Source: Candidatus Pseudoruminococcus merdavium
Lineage (GTDB): Bacteria > Bacillota > Clostridia > Oscillospirales > Ruminococcaceae
Assembly (NCBI GenBank): GCA_904419745.1
Contig: CAJFSS010000010.1
Coordinates: 1 to 64,000 of the forward strand
Length of the DNA: 64,000 bases
Direction of reading: 5' to 3'
Numbering within the stretch: the first letter of the stretch is position 1; each line of letters starts with the position of its first letter. The notes beneath the pieces were generated by a model. That model was not told where the DNA came from, did no database searches, and saw nothing but the letters and a program-made list of their open reading frames with translations. The position numbers were made by a program, and so were the translations under genes. Positions 26,793 to 34,930 of this stretch are shown one piece after another.

Positions 26793-27422
26793 ATGACACA
26801 GCGTAAAAAACTTGTTTTATCTGTTTTCGCCGGACTAATTTTGTCCATCCTGATTTCCATGACCGCAGACTTCACTGCTTTTGCCGGAGAGTGTTCCGAC
26901 ATCCGTGATGAAGTAGTAAGAATTCATATCCTGGCCAACTCCAATACACGGGAAGATCAGGAATTGAAGATTAAAATCCGTGACCGTATTTTAACTGAAT
27001 GTTCGGATATTTTTGCTCCAAATGGAACAAAACAGGACGCATTGAATGCACTTTCCCATTATCTTCCACAGATAAAACTGGCCGCGGAAGAAGAATTGGA
27101 ACGCTTGGGTTATGCTTATCCAGTCAATGTGAGTTTAGAAAAAACCTATTTTACCACTCGATTTTATGAAAACCTAACCCTTCCTGCGGGAACCTATGAT
27201 GCCCTTCGTGTTGAAATTGGAAAAGCATCCGGGCATAATTGGTGGTGTATCGCTTTTCCTCAAATGTGCTTACCGGCCGCAGAACAAAAAACTCCTCCTG
27301 ATCAAGTATTCTCCGAACAGCAGGAGGATATTATGGAAAATTCTCAGAAATATGAAGTCAAATTTGCCATTGTAGAATTTTTTGAATCCATTGGTCAAAA
27401 AATTTCAAAGCTATTTGAATAG
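26793..27422 (+). CDS. spoIIR: Stage II sporulation protein R
   Basis: Secreted forespore protein that signals across the septum to activate the SpoIIGA protease and so pro-sigma-E in the mother cell, as known from Bacillus. The 209 residues begin with a signal peptide or anchor (KLVLSVFAGLILSILISMTA, then cleavage near TAFA). The conserved block is VVRIHILANSNTREDQELK and KIRDRIL. LPAGTYDALRVEIG and HNWWCIAFPQMCLP follow, the diagnostic SpoIIR segment. ATG 26793 is preceded by AAAGGAG. Its presence means the organism can probably form endospores. Confidence 0.95.
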   Translation: MTQRKKLVLSVFAGLILSILISMTADFTAFAGECSDIRDEVVRIHILANSNTREDQELKIKIRDRILTECSDIFAPNGTKQDALNALSHYLPQIKLAAEEELERLGYAYPVNVSLEKTYFTTRFYENLTLPAGTYDALRVEIGKASGHNWWCIAFPQMCLPAAEQKTPPDQVFSEQQEDIMENSQKYEVKFAIVEFFESIGQKISKLFE

Positions 27423-27492
27423 AGCCCATTCTCACGGTTCATACTAAAGACAGAAATCAAACGGCCAACCGGCCTTAAAAGGAGATGTTATT

Positions 27493-27699
27493 GTGCTCGA
27501 TAAAATCGCACTCATTTTAGTAATCATTGGTGCCCTCAACTGGGGAAGCATCGGTATTTTTTCTTTTGACATTGTCGCATGGCTGTTTGGTGGCCAGGGA
27601 GCAATCATCAGCCGTATCGTATATACGCTCGTCGCAATTGCGGGCATCTGGTGTATTTCCCTTTTGTTCCGTGATAGAGACGCGGCGGACTCCCATTAA
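27493..27699 (+). CDS. DUF378 family small membrane protein
   Basis: 68-residue protein with two transmembrane helices (IALILVIIGALNWGSIGIF and IISRIVYTLVAIAGIWCISLL) and the GALNWG motif typical of DUF378 (YuzA-like). Its function is unknown. The start is GTG 27493, 8 nt after GGAG. It lies 70 bp after spoIIR and may share its transcript. A perfect terminator palindrome follows. Confidence 0.9.
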   Translation: MLDKIALILVIIGALNWGSIGIFSFDIVAWLFGGQGAIISRIVYTLVAIAGIWCISLLFRDRDAADSH

Positions 27700-27722
27700 C
27701 CTCCATACCCTATCCCCTAACC

Positions 27723-27760
27723 CAGACAAGCCGTACCGGAATTCCGGTACGGCTTGTCTG
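27723..27760 (+). terminator. Perfect 38-nt palindromic terminator
   Basis: CAGACAAGCCGTACCGGAA is followed directly by its exact complement, then TTCTTTT. It ends the spoIIR/DUF378 region. Confidence 0.85.
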
Positions 27761-27815
27761 TTCTTTTAAGGTCAAATGGATAAAATGCTGTTCAAAGAAA
27801 TTTTAATATTTCGCA

Positions 27816-27844
27816 TTGAAATCGGGTAAAACTTCTGTTAAATT
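27816..27844 (+). promoter_or_regulatory. Predicted promoter of the downstream SDR gene
   Basis: TTGAAA (27816-27821), a 17-bp spacer and TAAATT (27839-27844). The -10 is weak (4 of 6). Confidence 0.45.
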
Positions 27845-27914
27845 ATTGTATATATCCTATGTTTATGTTTTTATATGAATGGACATATCAAATTTAAAGT
27901 TTGGAGGCAGTACC

Positions 27915-28706
27915 ATGAATCTGAAAGAAAAATATGGGGAATGGGGCGTTATCCTGGGCGCAACCGAAGGCGTTGGCAAAGCCTTTTGCGAAAAAATTGC
28001 AGCGGGCGGCATGAATGTCGTAATGGTTGGCCGTCGGGAGGAAAAGTTAAAAGAGTTGGGACAGGAACTCCATAAGACATATGGGGTGGATTACAAAGTT
28101 GTAAAAGCTGACTTTTCTCAGGAAAATGCAGCAGACATTGTTTTTGAAGCAACAGAGGGTTTGGACATGGGCTTTATGTCCTATGTTGCATGCCTTCACT
28201 CTTTTGGGAAAATTCAAGATACCCCATGGGAAAAACATCAGGCAATGATCAATGTCAATGTTGTTACCTTTATGAAATGCTTTTACCACTACATGAAAAT
28301 ATTTGCCGCACAGGATCGCGGCGCTGTTATCAATGTCTCCTCTATGACAGGCATTTCCAGTTCACCATGGAATGGACAATACGGCGCGGGAAAAGCTTAT
28401 ATTTTAAAGATGACAGAAGCAGTGGCATGCGAAACAGAAAAAACCAATGTTGATGTGGAAGTAATCACCCTTGGAACCACCCTTACACCCAGCCTCCTCA
28501 ACAACCTTCCTGGCGGGCCTCAAGGGGAAGCTGTCATGAAAATTGCCCAGACCCCGGAAGAAGTTGTAGAAGAAGCTTTTGAAAAACTTGGGAAAGAGTT
28601 CTCCGTCATTGCTGGGGAACGAAATAAGAAAAGTGTACATGACTGGAAGGCAAACCATACGGAGGATGAGTACATCCGCTATATGGGCTCGTTTTATCAG
28701 GAATAA
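27915..28706 (+). CDS. SDR-family NAD(P)-dependent oxidoreductase
   Basis: 263-residue short-chain dehydrogenase. The cofactor loop is GATEGVGKAFCEK (a variant of TGxxxGxG), with VVMVGRREEKLKEL for NADP(H) preference. The active site is SSMTGISSSPWNGQYGAGKAY, with Ser, Tyr and Lys in place. The C-terminal part has TLGTTLTPSLLNN and ends with an unusual extension (KSVHDWKANHTEDEYIRYM). The start is ATG 27915 after GGAGG; the longer frame from 27879 contains this ribosome site. Single gene with its own terminator. The substrate is unknown. Confidence 0.9.
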   Translation: MNLKEKYGEWGVILGATEGVGKAFCEKIAAGGMNVVMVGRREEKLKELGQELHKTYGVDYKVVKADFSQENAADIVFEATEGLDMGFMSYVACLHSFGKIQDTPWEKHQAMINVNVVTFMKCFYHYMKIFAAQDRGAVINVSSMTGISSSPWNGQYGAGKAYILKMTEAVACETEKTNVDVEVITLGTTLTPSLLNNLPGGPQGEAVMKIAQTPEEVVEEAFEKLGKEFSVIAGERNKKSVHDWKANHTEDEYIRYMGSFYQE

Positions 28707-28721
28707 AATGGTTATAAGTAA

Positions 28722-28747
28722 GGCCGCCGATTTTCCGGCGGCCTTTT
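28722..28747 (+). terminator. Terminator after the SDR gene
   Basis: GGCCGCCG pairs with CGGCGGCC around ATTTTC, followed by TTTT. Confidence 0.88.
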
Positions 28748-28774
28748 CAACTGATCAATGCTCGTACACATGAA

Positions 28775-28814
28775 AATCCCCAGCAAGCACAAAACCTGTT
28801 GCTTGCTGGGGATT
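28775..28814 (-). terminator. Terminator of the rrf2 gene
   Basis: AATCCCCAGCAAGC pairs with GCTTGCTGGGGATT (14 bp), with T-rich flanks. It lies 17 bp past the stop of the Rrf2 gene. Confidence 0.88.
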
Positions 28815-28831
28815 TGTCTCTTTTCCATGGA

Positions 28832-29239
28832 TTATGTACGGGAAGATGGGCGTTCAAAAGTGACAGAATCCAGCCTTTTTTCCACATCCCTAGAAATCTC
28901 GGCAAAAACCTTATGGAATCGACATGGACCATCGCTATGATCGTTAGTGCATTCAAACCCCGGATTTAGACAACGGCTGAGGACATAGGAGCCCTCCACC
29001 GTTTCAATGACCTCTTTGAGTGTGATATCCTTCGGTTCTTTTGCCAGTTCATAACCACCCTGGGTACCTTTAAAAGACTTGACAATTCCGCTTGCAACCA
29101 GCTTCCGTAGAATTTTCAAAGCAAACCGGAGAGTAACCCCCGTGCTCTCAGAAATTTTACGCGCATCCATTCGGACGCCGGATTTACACAGACAATTGAC
29201 AATGCGAATTGCATAATCAGACTCCAAAGTGATATGCAT
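28832..29239 (-). CDS. Rrf2-family transcriptional regulator, probable Fe-S sensor
   Basis: 135-residue regulator with an N-terminal winged helix (ITLESDYAIRIVNCL, RKISESTGVTLRFALKILRK, GGYELAKEPKDITLKEVIE). Three cysteines, C90, C97 and C106, lie in the region where IscR and NsrR ligate an iron-sulphur cluster. The spacing CX6CX8C is close to the NsrR and RirA pattern, so iron, oxygen or NO sensing is likely but not proven. ATG 29239 follows GGAG. An 11-bp inverted repeat overlaps its own promoter, indicating autoregulation. No isc or suf gene is adjacent, so other targets lie elsewhere. Confidence 0.9.
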   Translation of the reverse strand: MHITLESDYAIRIVNCLCKSGVRMDARKISESTGVTLRFALKILRKLVASGIVKSFKGTQGGYELAKEPKDITLKEVIETVEGSYVLSRCLNPGFECTNDHSDGPCRFHKVFAEISRDVEKRLDSVTFERPSSRT

Positions 29240-29253
29240 GCGCGTCCACTCCT

Positions 29254-29306
29254 TACTATACTAAAATACTACATATTAGTATAGTACAACCTAAAATGAT
29301 TGTCAA
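29254..29306 (-). promoter_or_regulatory. Promoter and Rrf2 operator
   Basis: Consensus TTGACA (complement of 29301-29306), a 17-bp spacer and TATACT (complement of 29278-29283). A perfect inverted repeat TACTATACTAA-N11-TTAGTATAGTA (29254-29264 and 29276-29286) covers the -10 and start site, the expected place for a repressing Rrf2 dimer. Confidence 0.82.
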
Positions 29307-29322
29307 TGGAAAATCTACGAAA

Positions 29323-30396
29323 TTAGTCTAAGAAGTCCTTCAGACGCTTACTACGACTGGGATGGCGCAGTTTTCTCAAGGCCTTTGCTTCAATCTGCCG
29401 GATTCGTTCACGGGTAACATTAAACTCTTTTCCAACTTCCTCCAAAGTACGGGAACGTCCGTCTTCCAAGCCAAAACGCAGACGCAGTACTTTTTCTTCC
29501 CTTGGAGTCAATGTGGAGAGGACATCGGAAAGCTGCTCTTTCAGCAGAGTATGGGAAGCGGCTTCGGCCGGAGCGGGTGCATCATCGTCCGGGATAAAAT
29601 CCCCAAGATGGCTGTCTTCCTCCTCGCCAATCGGGGTCTCCAGAGAAACCGGCTCCTGGGCCACCCGCATAATTTCACGCACTTTATCCACCGGCATATC
29701 CAATTCCGCTGCAATTTCATCTGCAGAAGGATCATGCCCGTTTTTGTGCAGAAGCTGGCTGGTCACTTTTTTTACTTTGTTGATAGTCTCCACCATGTGT
29801 ACCGGAATACGAATGGTCCTTGCCTGGTCCGCAATGGCACGAGTAATTGCCTGGCGGATCCACCAGGTCGCATAGGTGGAGAACTTAAAGCCCTTGGTGT
29901 GATCAAACTTTTCTACCGCTTTAATAAGGCCGAGGTTTCCCTCCTGAATCAGATCCAGAAACTGCATCCCGCGCCCCACATACCGTTTCGCAATACTGAC
30001 AACCAGGCGTAGGTTTGCCTCTGCCAAGCGTTTTCTTGCCTCTTCATCTCCCTGTTCCATTCTGGTGGCAAGGTCGATTTCCTCTTCCGGAGTAAGCAGC
30101 GGAACCCGTCCAATCTCCTTGAGATACACCTTTACTGGGTCATCAATGCTGATTCCCTCAGAGGCAAGGCTGGACTCCAAATCCTCATTTTTCAGTTCCT
30201 CAATTCCTTCGTCTGTGAAATCCTCCACGATTTCCACATTCATACTTTCCAATGTATCGTACAGCTTTTCCACACGTTCCACATCAAAATCCAGTTCTTC
30301 CAACGCGTCGTTAATCTCCTTGGTTGTCAACTGGCCTTTTTGTTTCCCATGTTCGAGCAATTCTTTTAAAACATCTTTTTTTTCCTGATTTGGCAT
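29323..30396 (-). CDS. rpoD: RNA polymerase primary sigma factor RpoD/SigA
   Basis: Housekeeping sigma factor of 357 residues. Region 1.1 is at about 1-80 ([19 protein letters not shown]). Region 1.2 starts [18 protein letters not shown]. Region 2 has [18 protein letters not shown] and FLDLIQEGN plus [18 protein letters not shown]. Region 3 is [12 protein letters not shown], and region 4 has [18 protein letters not shown] with [18 protein letters not shown]. The start is ATG 30396 after GGGAGTGG; the upstream ATG at 30426 has no site. It follows dnaG by 81 bp, the classic macromolecular synthesis arrangement. Confidence 0.98.
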   Translation of the reverse strand: MPNQEKKDVLKELLEHGKQKGQLTTKEINDALEELDFDVERVEKLYDTLESMNVEIVEDFTDEGIEELKNEDLESSLASEGISIDDPVKVYLKEIGRVPLLTPEEEIDLATRMEQGDEEARKRLAEANLRLVVSIAKRYVGRGMQFLDLIQEGNLGLIKAVEKFDHTKGFKFSTYATWWIRQAITRAIADQARTIRIPVHMVETINKVKKVTSQLLHKNGHDPSADEIAAELDMPVDKVREIMRVAQEPVSLETPIGEEEDSHLGDFIPDDDAPAPAEAASHTLLKEQLSDVLSTLTPREEKVLRLRFGLEDGRSRTLEEVGKEFNVTRERIRQIEAKALRKLRHPSRSKRLKDFLD

Positions 30397-30477
30397 AGAC
30401 AATTTCCACTCCCTGCCGCCTCTCATAATACAAGGCGTTGATTTTATCTATCTTAAAACAAAGGGGATTATCCTTTG

Positions 30478-32223
30478 CTATTTGTTTTTCTTTAGCCCTT
30501 CAATATACTGCTTGAGCTGTTCGCTGTCCATCTGTTTGACGTCCTGTACGGATAGTTTTCTCTTTTCCTCTTTGAGAACCCTCACATAATCTGCGACTTC
30601 TTCCCTGGTATGGTTGATGTCGTGGAAAGCTGCGAGGATAGCGCTGATACGTCCCATTTGATCAGAATCAAACACCGAAGACAGCGCCATCAAGTCAATG
30701 GATTTCCCTTCCTTCAACCGTGAGGAGAGTACTTCATAGATTTTCCGGTTAAAATCCGTCACAAATTCTTCGGGTGTAAGTTGCAGCGACAACTCCTTCA
30801 TAAAGTCCGGGTTTTTCATCACTGCGGAAATTAGTCCTTCTTCTGCCCGCGCTGCTTTTGGATAGATCCGGCGCTGAGGATTCACACGGTCGTTTTTTTC
30901 AAACCCTGCCAGATGTAAATCCCTGTGTTCTTCCCGCTGTTTGCGATAAAAGCTCTTTTTCATATAGTCCTGCACCTGGAGCTTGACCGCTTCTTTGGAG
31001 ACCTCTGTTTCTCCTGCAATTTTTGCCGCATAGACATCGATTTCGACAGGGGAACGTATTCCGGCAAGCACTTTGGCCGCCTCTTTAAGATACCCAACCT
31101 TCCCATCCGCAGTCTCAAGATCAAAATTTGCTTTTGCCTTGGCGAGCTCAAATTCTATCGCATTGGAACAGCCTTCTAAAAGGAGTTTAAAACGTGTAGC
31201 CCCAAAACGCTTGATGTATTCGTCCGGATCCTTTGCATCTGGAATCGAGAGGATACGTACCTTGATCCCCGTTTCCTCAAACAGGGAGAGCGCCCGTTTG
31301 GTTGCTGTCTGTCCAGCAGAATCGGAATCGTAGGCAATAATAACCTCCTTTGCATATTGGGAGATCATGCGTGCCTGATCCGCAGTCAAGGAAGTTCCCA
31401 GTGTTGCAACCGCATTGGTAAACCCCGCCTGGTGCATCGCAATAACATCCATATATCCTTCCCCCAAAATCAGGGAGCGCTCCTTAGTGTTCTTTGCAAA
31501 ATTAAGTGCAAAGAGGTTACGGCTTTTTTTAAAGACTGGGGTGTCTGCAGAGTTCAAATATTTTGGTTTGGAGTCGTCCAAAACTCTCCCGCCAAACCCG
31601 ATAACATTGCCGCGCACATCAATGATCGGGAACATGAAACGGTTGCGGAATTGATCATAATAAGATCCATTGCGCCCTTTGGAAATCAGGGCCGCCTGAT
31701 AGAGTTCCTCATCCGAATACCCTTTGGAACGCAAAAAATGATGCAGATCATCCCAGGAGTTTTTGGCAAACCCCAGACCGAAATGCCGAATTGTACGGTC
31801 GGTCAGCCCCCTGTCCCGGATATAGGCCAGTGCCTGAGGCGTATGGATCAGGTTTTCATGAAAGAACCGTGCAGACAGGCGGTTTGCCTCTAAAATCCGG
31901 GTTTTGAGTTTCGCAGTCCCATTGTCCGTTTCCTCTTCAGGGACTGTCATTCCCACCTTGGCGGCGAGAAAGCGGACGGCCTCCACATAGTCCAGGTTTT
32001 CGATATTTCGGATAAAGGTGATAACGTCTCCGCCGGAACCACATCCAAAACAATAATAAGAACCGTTTTCCGGATACACAGTAAATGACGGGGTTTTTTC
32101 ACTGTGGAAAGGGCAAAGCCCTTTCAGATTTCGCCCAGCGCGCTTTAAGTTGACATATCCGCCAACAATGTCTTCAATATAGCACTGGTATTTCAGTTCG
32201 TTGATAAAACTTTCTGGAATCAT
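30478..32223 (-). CDS. dnaG: DNA primase
   Basis: Makes RNA primers for replication; 581 residues. It has an N-terminal CHC2 zinc finger (C37, H40, C58, C61; LCPFHSEKTPSF, YCFGCGSGGD). The catalytic core includes the RNA polymerase domain (FPIIDVRGNVIGFGGR) and the TOPRIM block (LILGEGYMDVIAMHQAG, IIAYDSDSAGQ). The C-terminal helicase-binding region carries typical EERLIRLMLKNP-like EEGLISAVMKNPDF. ATG 32223 follows GGAGGTGA. It lies between the thioesterase gene and rpoD on one transcript. Confidence 0.98.
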   Translation of the reverse strand: MIPESFINELKYQCYIEDIVGGYVNLKRAGRNLKGLCPFHSEKTPSFTVYPENGSYYCFGCGSGGDVITFIRNIENLDYVEAVRFLAAKVGMTVPEEETDNGTAKLKTRILEANRLSARFFHENLIHTPQALAYIRDRGLTDRTIRHFGLGFAKNSWDDLHHFLRSKGYSDEELYQAALISKGRNGSYYDQFRNRFMFPIIDVRGNVIGFGGRVLDDSKPKYLNSADTPVFKKSRNLFALNFAKNTKERSLILGEGYMDVIAMHQAGFTNAVATLGTSLTADQARMISQYAKEVIIAYDSDSAGQTATKRALSLFEETGIKVRILSIPDAKDPDEYIKRFGATRFKLLLEGCSNAIEFELAKAKANFDLETADGKVGYLKEAAKVLAGIRSPVEIDVYAAKIAGETEVSKEAVKLQVQDYMKKSFYRKQREEHRDLHLAGFEKNDRVNPQRRIYPKAARAEEGLISAVMKNPDFMKELSLQLTPEEFVTDFNRKIYEVLSSRLKEGKSIDLMALSSVFDSDQMGRISAILAAFHDINHTREEVADYVRVLKEEKRKLSVQDVKQMDSEQLKQYIEGLKKNK

Positions 32224-32260
32224 CGCCCGTCACCTCCTGTTCAAGAGAAAAGTAGACTGT

Positions 32261-32680
32261 CTACTCCCTGTAAGCCGCCTGCAACGCCTCATAAAGCGCC
32301 GGATGATTCTTTTTCAGGTTCATCGGTTTTAAATTCCTACCCGTCCATGCATGAGTGGTGGTTCCCGTGCAAAGCGGGCCATCTTCGCCCGCTTTGAGTA
32401 CTCGGTAGCCAAATACAACCCTTGCCGGGGTAAGCCGTTCTATATGGGTTTCCACTATCAGCTCATCCTCATAGTGAGAAGGACGTATATAGCGGCAAGT
32501 CAATTCCGCAAGCGGAAGCAGGATTCCCATATGTTCAATCTCGGAATAAGTATATCCAAGCAATTTGATAAAATCCGTCCTTGCGGCTTCAAACCAGATG
32601 GGATAGTTTGCATGGTGGGCAATTCCCATCTGATCCGTTTCCGCATATCGTACAACAATTGCTGTCCTTGATATTACCAT
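32261..32680 (-). CDS. Acyl-CoA thioesterase, 4HBT/YbgC type
   Basis: 139-residue hotdog-fold protein hydrolysing acyl-CoA or related thioesters. The catalytic motif YAETDQMGIAHHANYPIWFE, with the Asp and HxxY pair, is diagnostic for the 4-hydroxybenzoyl-CoA thioesterase/YbgC group. The start is ATG 32680 with GAGGAAAG upstream; the longer frame from 32719 overlaps dgt. It is placed between dgt and dnaG, 37 bp before the dnaG ATG. The substrate is not predictable. Confidence 0.92.
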   Translation of the reverse strand: MVISRTAIVVRYAETDQMGIAHHANYPIWFEAARTDFIKLLGYTYSEIEHMGILLPLAELTCRYIRPSHYEDELIVETHIERLTPARVVFGYRVLKAGEDGPLCTGTTTHAWTGRNLKPMNLKKNHPALYEALQAAYRE

Positions 32681-32703
32681 ATATGTATCTTTCCTCGTTT
32701 CGA

Positions 32704-33708
32704 TTACCAGCCCGTCCAAAATCCTTTGGGAACAAAGAGATTTTCGTACAAGCTGATGCAGTATTGGTCCGTCATTCCCGCAATGTAATCCGTCACCGCC
32801 CGATCTTTCCCCTCCATTTCCGCAATGGTATGGTATTCGGGAGGCATCTGCTCAACATGCCGGAGGAAATAGGAGTACAACCGTTCCAACAGGCTGAATA
32901 CCTTGCGTTCCTCCCGTTTGACGTCCGGATTTAGGTAAACCGTATCAAACATAAACTGTCGCAGACGTTCAAACGCCTCAGCGGTATGTTTTTCGCATTG
33001 GATTTTCTCTTGGCTCGAGTCAATTATGGAGGTTACCATGGTAGTGATCCGTTCCGATTTCGTCCTTCCCAACACATACAGGCTATCCCAAGGCAAATCC
33101 TGTTCACTGAGAACACCGGCGCGCACGGCATCTTCAATGTCATGGTTGACATAGGCGATTTTGTCTGCGAACCGGACTATCTGCCCCTCCAACGTTTTGG
33201 CTTTTGGCTCCGGATTGGTGTGGCAGGCAAAGCCGTTGAGCACCTCCCAGGTAAGATTTAATCCCTTGAGATTGTTTTCCACAAAACAGACTATCCGAAC
33301 GCTGTGCAGATAATGCTTGTATCCCAGCGGGGACAGTTTTGCAAGCGCCGCTTCTCCAGCATGGCCGAATGGAGTATGCCCTAAATCATGTCCCAATGCA
33401 ATGGCCTCTGTCAAATCTTCATTTAAGCGCATTGCCTTGGCGATGGTGCGCGCAATCTGAGAAACTTCCAGCGTATGGGTCAGCCGCGTGCGGTAATGGT
33501 CGCCTTTAGGTGCCAGGAATACCTGGGTTTTGTGCTTCAGGCGCCGGAACGCATTGGAATGCAAAATCCGGTCCCGGTCGCGCTGATACTCTGTGCGGAT
33601 GGGACAGGGGTCTTCATAAACCCTGCGCCCCCTGGTATTTTGAGAAAGCATCGCGCGTTTTGAAAGGATTCTCGCTTCAATCTCACAGGTCTGTTCCCGA
33701 ATCGTCAT
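32704..33708 (-). CDS. dgt: dGTP triphosphohydrolase (HD domain)
   Basis: 334-residue nucleotide hydrolase of the dGTPase family, controlling dNTP pools by cleaving dNTP to deoxynucleoside and triphosphate. The first metal ligand is H78 in TRLTHTLEVSQIA and the HD pair is H107-D108 in LGHDLGHTPFGHAGE. A further Asp follows in ADKIAYVNHDIEDA. The N-terminus FRRLKHKTQVF is conserved in the family. ATG 33708 has GGAGGAA upstream. It is the first gene before the thioesterase, dnaG and rpoD, joining dNTP control with primer synthesis and transcription. Confidence 0.94.
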   Translation of the reverse strand: MTIREQTCEIEARILSKRAMLSQNTRGRRVYEDPCPIRTEYQRDRDRILHSNAFRRLKHKTQVFLAPKGDHYRTRLTHTLEVSQIARTIAKAMRLNEDLTEAIALGHDLGHTPFGHAGEAALAKLSPLGYKHYLHSVRIVCFVENNLKGLNLTWEVLNGFACHTNPEPKAKTLEGQIVRFADKIAYVNHDIEDAVRAGVLSEQDLPWDSLYVLGRTKSERITTMVTSIIDSSQEKIQCEKHTAEAFERLRQFMFDTVYLNPDVKREERKVFSLLERLYSYFLRHVEQMPPEYHTIAEMEGKDRAVTDYIAGMTDQYCISLYENLFVPKGFWTGW

Positions 33709-33816
33709 GGAAGTTCCTCCTTCCTCAAAAGCACAAAATTCCCCTTATATTTTATTATTACTCAGCCAAATCCTTTTTTCCTCTTTTTTTCTAAAATTTT
33801 TTAAAACTTTTTGTAT

Positions 33817-33838
33817 CCCGCAAAATTTCTTTGCAGGG
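33817..33838 (-). terminator. Possible terminator after yigZ
   Basis: On the minus strand CCTGCAAA pairs with TTTGCGGG (one U-G). It is followed after a few bases by A/T-rich sequence without a clean T-run, so this is a weak call. Confidence 0.4.
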
Positions 33839-33873
33839 TCCAAAGTTTTTCCAAAATAGTATGCATGGACATC

Positions 33874-34494
33874 TCATTCCATGTCGTCATATTCTTCTTT
33901 TATCAGCTTTGGAATCAGAGTCCCCGCAGTCAGTTCACTGAGCTGCTTGGAAAATGCCTCTACCCGCTCGGTGCGCATTTTAATGACGAGCGTCACCTGT
34001 TCCCCAAAATCTGAAGAAATCGTTTCAATCTTATAATCCGGCAGTAGGTAACTGATCTTCCCGTACATTGCATAATCAAAGACCAGTTGCAGTGTTTGAC
34101 AGGGAACCATTGTGGCAATCCCTGCGTTGGCCACCGCGATGGACGCCCCGTGGCCATAAGCGCGGATGAGTCCTCCACCGCCAAGCAGAATTCCGCCGAA
34201 ATACCGGGTAACTACCACTACAGCGTCCACAATCCCCGGCTTTGTAAGTACTTCCAGAATGGGGACTCCCGCCGTCCCCTGGGGCTCTCCCGCATCCGAA
34301 TACCTTCTCAGTTGTCCTTCCCTGAGCGAGTAGGCATAAGCTCCATGATGAGCATCCGGGTATTTGGCATGTACTTCCTCCAAAAAAGCAAGCGCTTCTT
34401 CTTCGGTAGTGACCGGCTTTGCCCAGCCGATAAAGCGGGATTTCTTTTCTACAAATTCGTCGGTTCCGATTTTTTTCAGGGTAAGATAGGACAT
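33874..34494 (-). CDS. yigZ: YigZ/IMPACT family protein
   Basis: 206-residue protein of the conserved UPF0029/IMPACT family; its molecular role in bacteria is unclear and a link to translation is suspected. The N-terminal domain shows EFVEKKSRFIGWAKPV and HHGAYAYSLREG. The signature YSDAGEPQGTAGVPILE and VVVVTRYFGGILLGGGGLIRAYG follow. The C-terminal domain is a small ferredoxin-like fold. The start is ATG 34494 after GGAGGAGA; the longer frame from 34554 runs through the rpmE terminator and is not used. Confidence 0.93.
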   Translation of the reverse strand: MSYLTLKKIGTDEFVEKKSRFIGWAKPVTTEEEALAFLEEVHAKYPDAHHGAYAYSLREGQLRRYSDAGEPQGTAGVPILEVLTKPGIVDAVVVVTRYFGGILLGGGGLIRAYGHGASIAVANAGIATMVPCQTLQLVFDYAMYGKISYLLPDYKIETISSDFGEQVTLVIKMRTERVEAFSKQLSELTAGTLIPKLIKEEYDDME

Positions 34495-34544
34495 GACGTT
34501 CTCCTCCTGTTGTTCGACTTTTTTCGCCCGGGTAATACAAGAAA

Positions 34545-34566
34545 GGCGGCGCAAAAATGCGCCGCC
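34545..34566 (-). terminator. Terminator after rpmE
   Basis: GGCGGCGC pairs with GCGCCGCC around AAAAAT, followed on the minus strand by TTTCTTGTATT. Confidence 0.82.
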
Positions 34567-34602
34567 CTAACGACTTGTTTGGAAACTATGAGCCGGTCAA
34601 GC

Positions 34603-34806
34603 TTATTTATCCATGTTGAAGCGCTTTTTGAATCTGTCAACACGTCCGCCGGTATCAACAAGTTTCTGTCTCCCTGTAAAGAACGGATGACATTTCGAAC
34701 AAATTTCTACACGGATATTTTCCTTTGTCGAACGGGTTTCAATCTCATTTCCGCAAGCGCATTTGATGACCGTTTTCTCATACTTCGGATGGATTCCCTC
34801 TTTCAC
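34603..34806 (-). CDS. rpmE: Ribosomal protein L31, zinc-binding form
   Basis: 67-residue large-subunit protein. [19 protein letters not shown] contains the first Cys pair (C16, C18) and [20 protein letters not shown] the second, so it is the zinc-containing L31 type. The C-terminus [12 protein letters not shown] is typical. The start is GTG 34806 with GAGGTGA 6 nt upstream. Single gene with its own terminator. Confidence 0.97.
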   Translation of the reverse strand: MKEGIHPKYEKTVIKCACGNEIETRSTKENIRVEICSKCHPFFTGRQKLVDTGGRVDRFKKRFNMDK

Positions 34807-34930
34807 TGCACGTCACCTCTTTCGATTTGCCATCAGATTAACAAAGCAATGTTATCATAAACTTTTCAAAAAAGCAAGTACTTTTTTCGAGAATCTTTTT
34901 CCTACCCATCCCAGTACAGCGGAAGGGGCA

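Noticed and set aside
27723-27760. Perfect 38-nt palindrome as a mobile-element end or recombination site
   Set aside because: It lies right after a gene end and is followed by a T-rich tract, so an intrinsic terminator explains it. The 40-nt palindrome at 4666 is explained in the same way.
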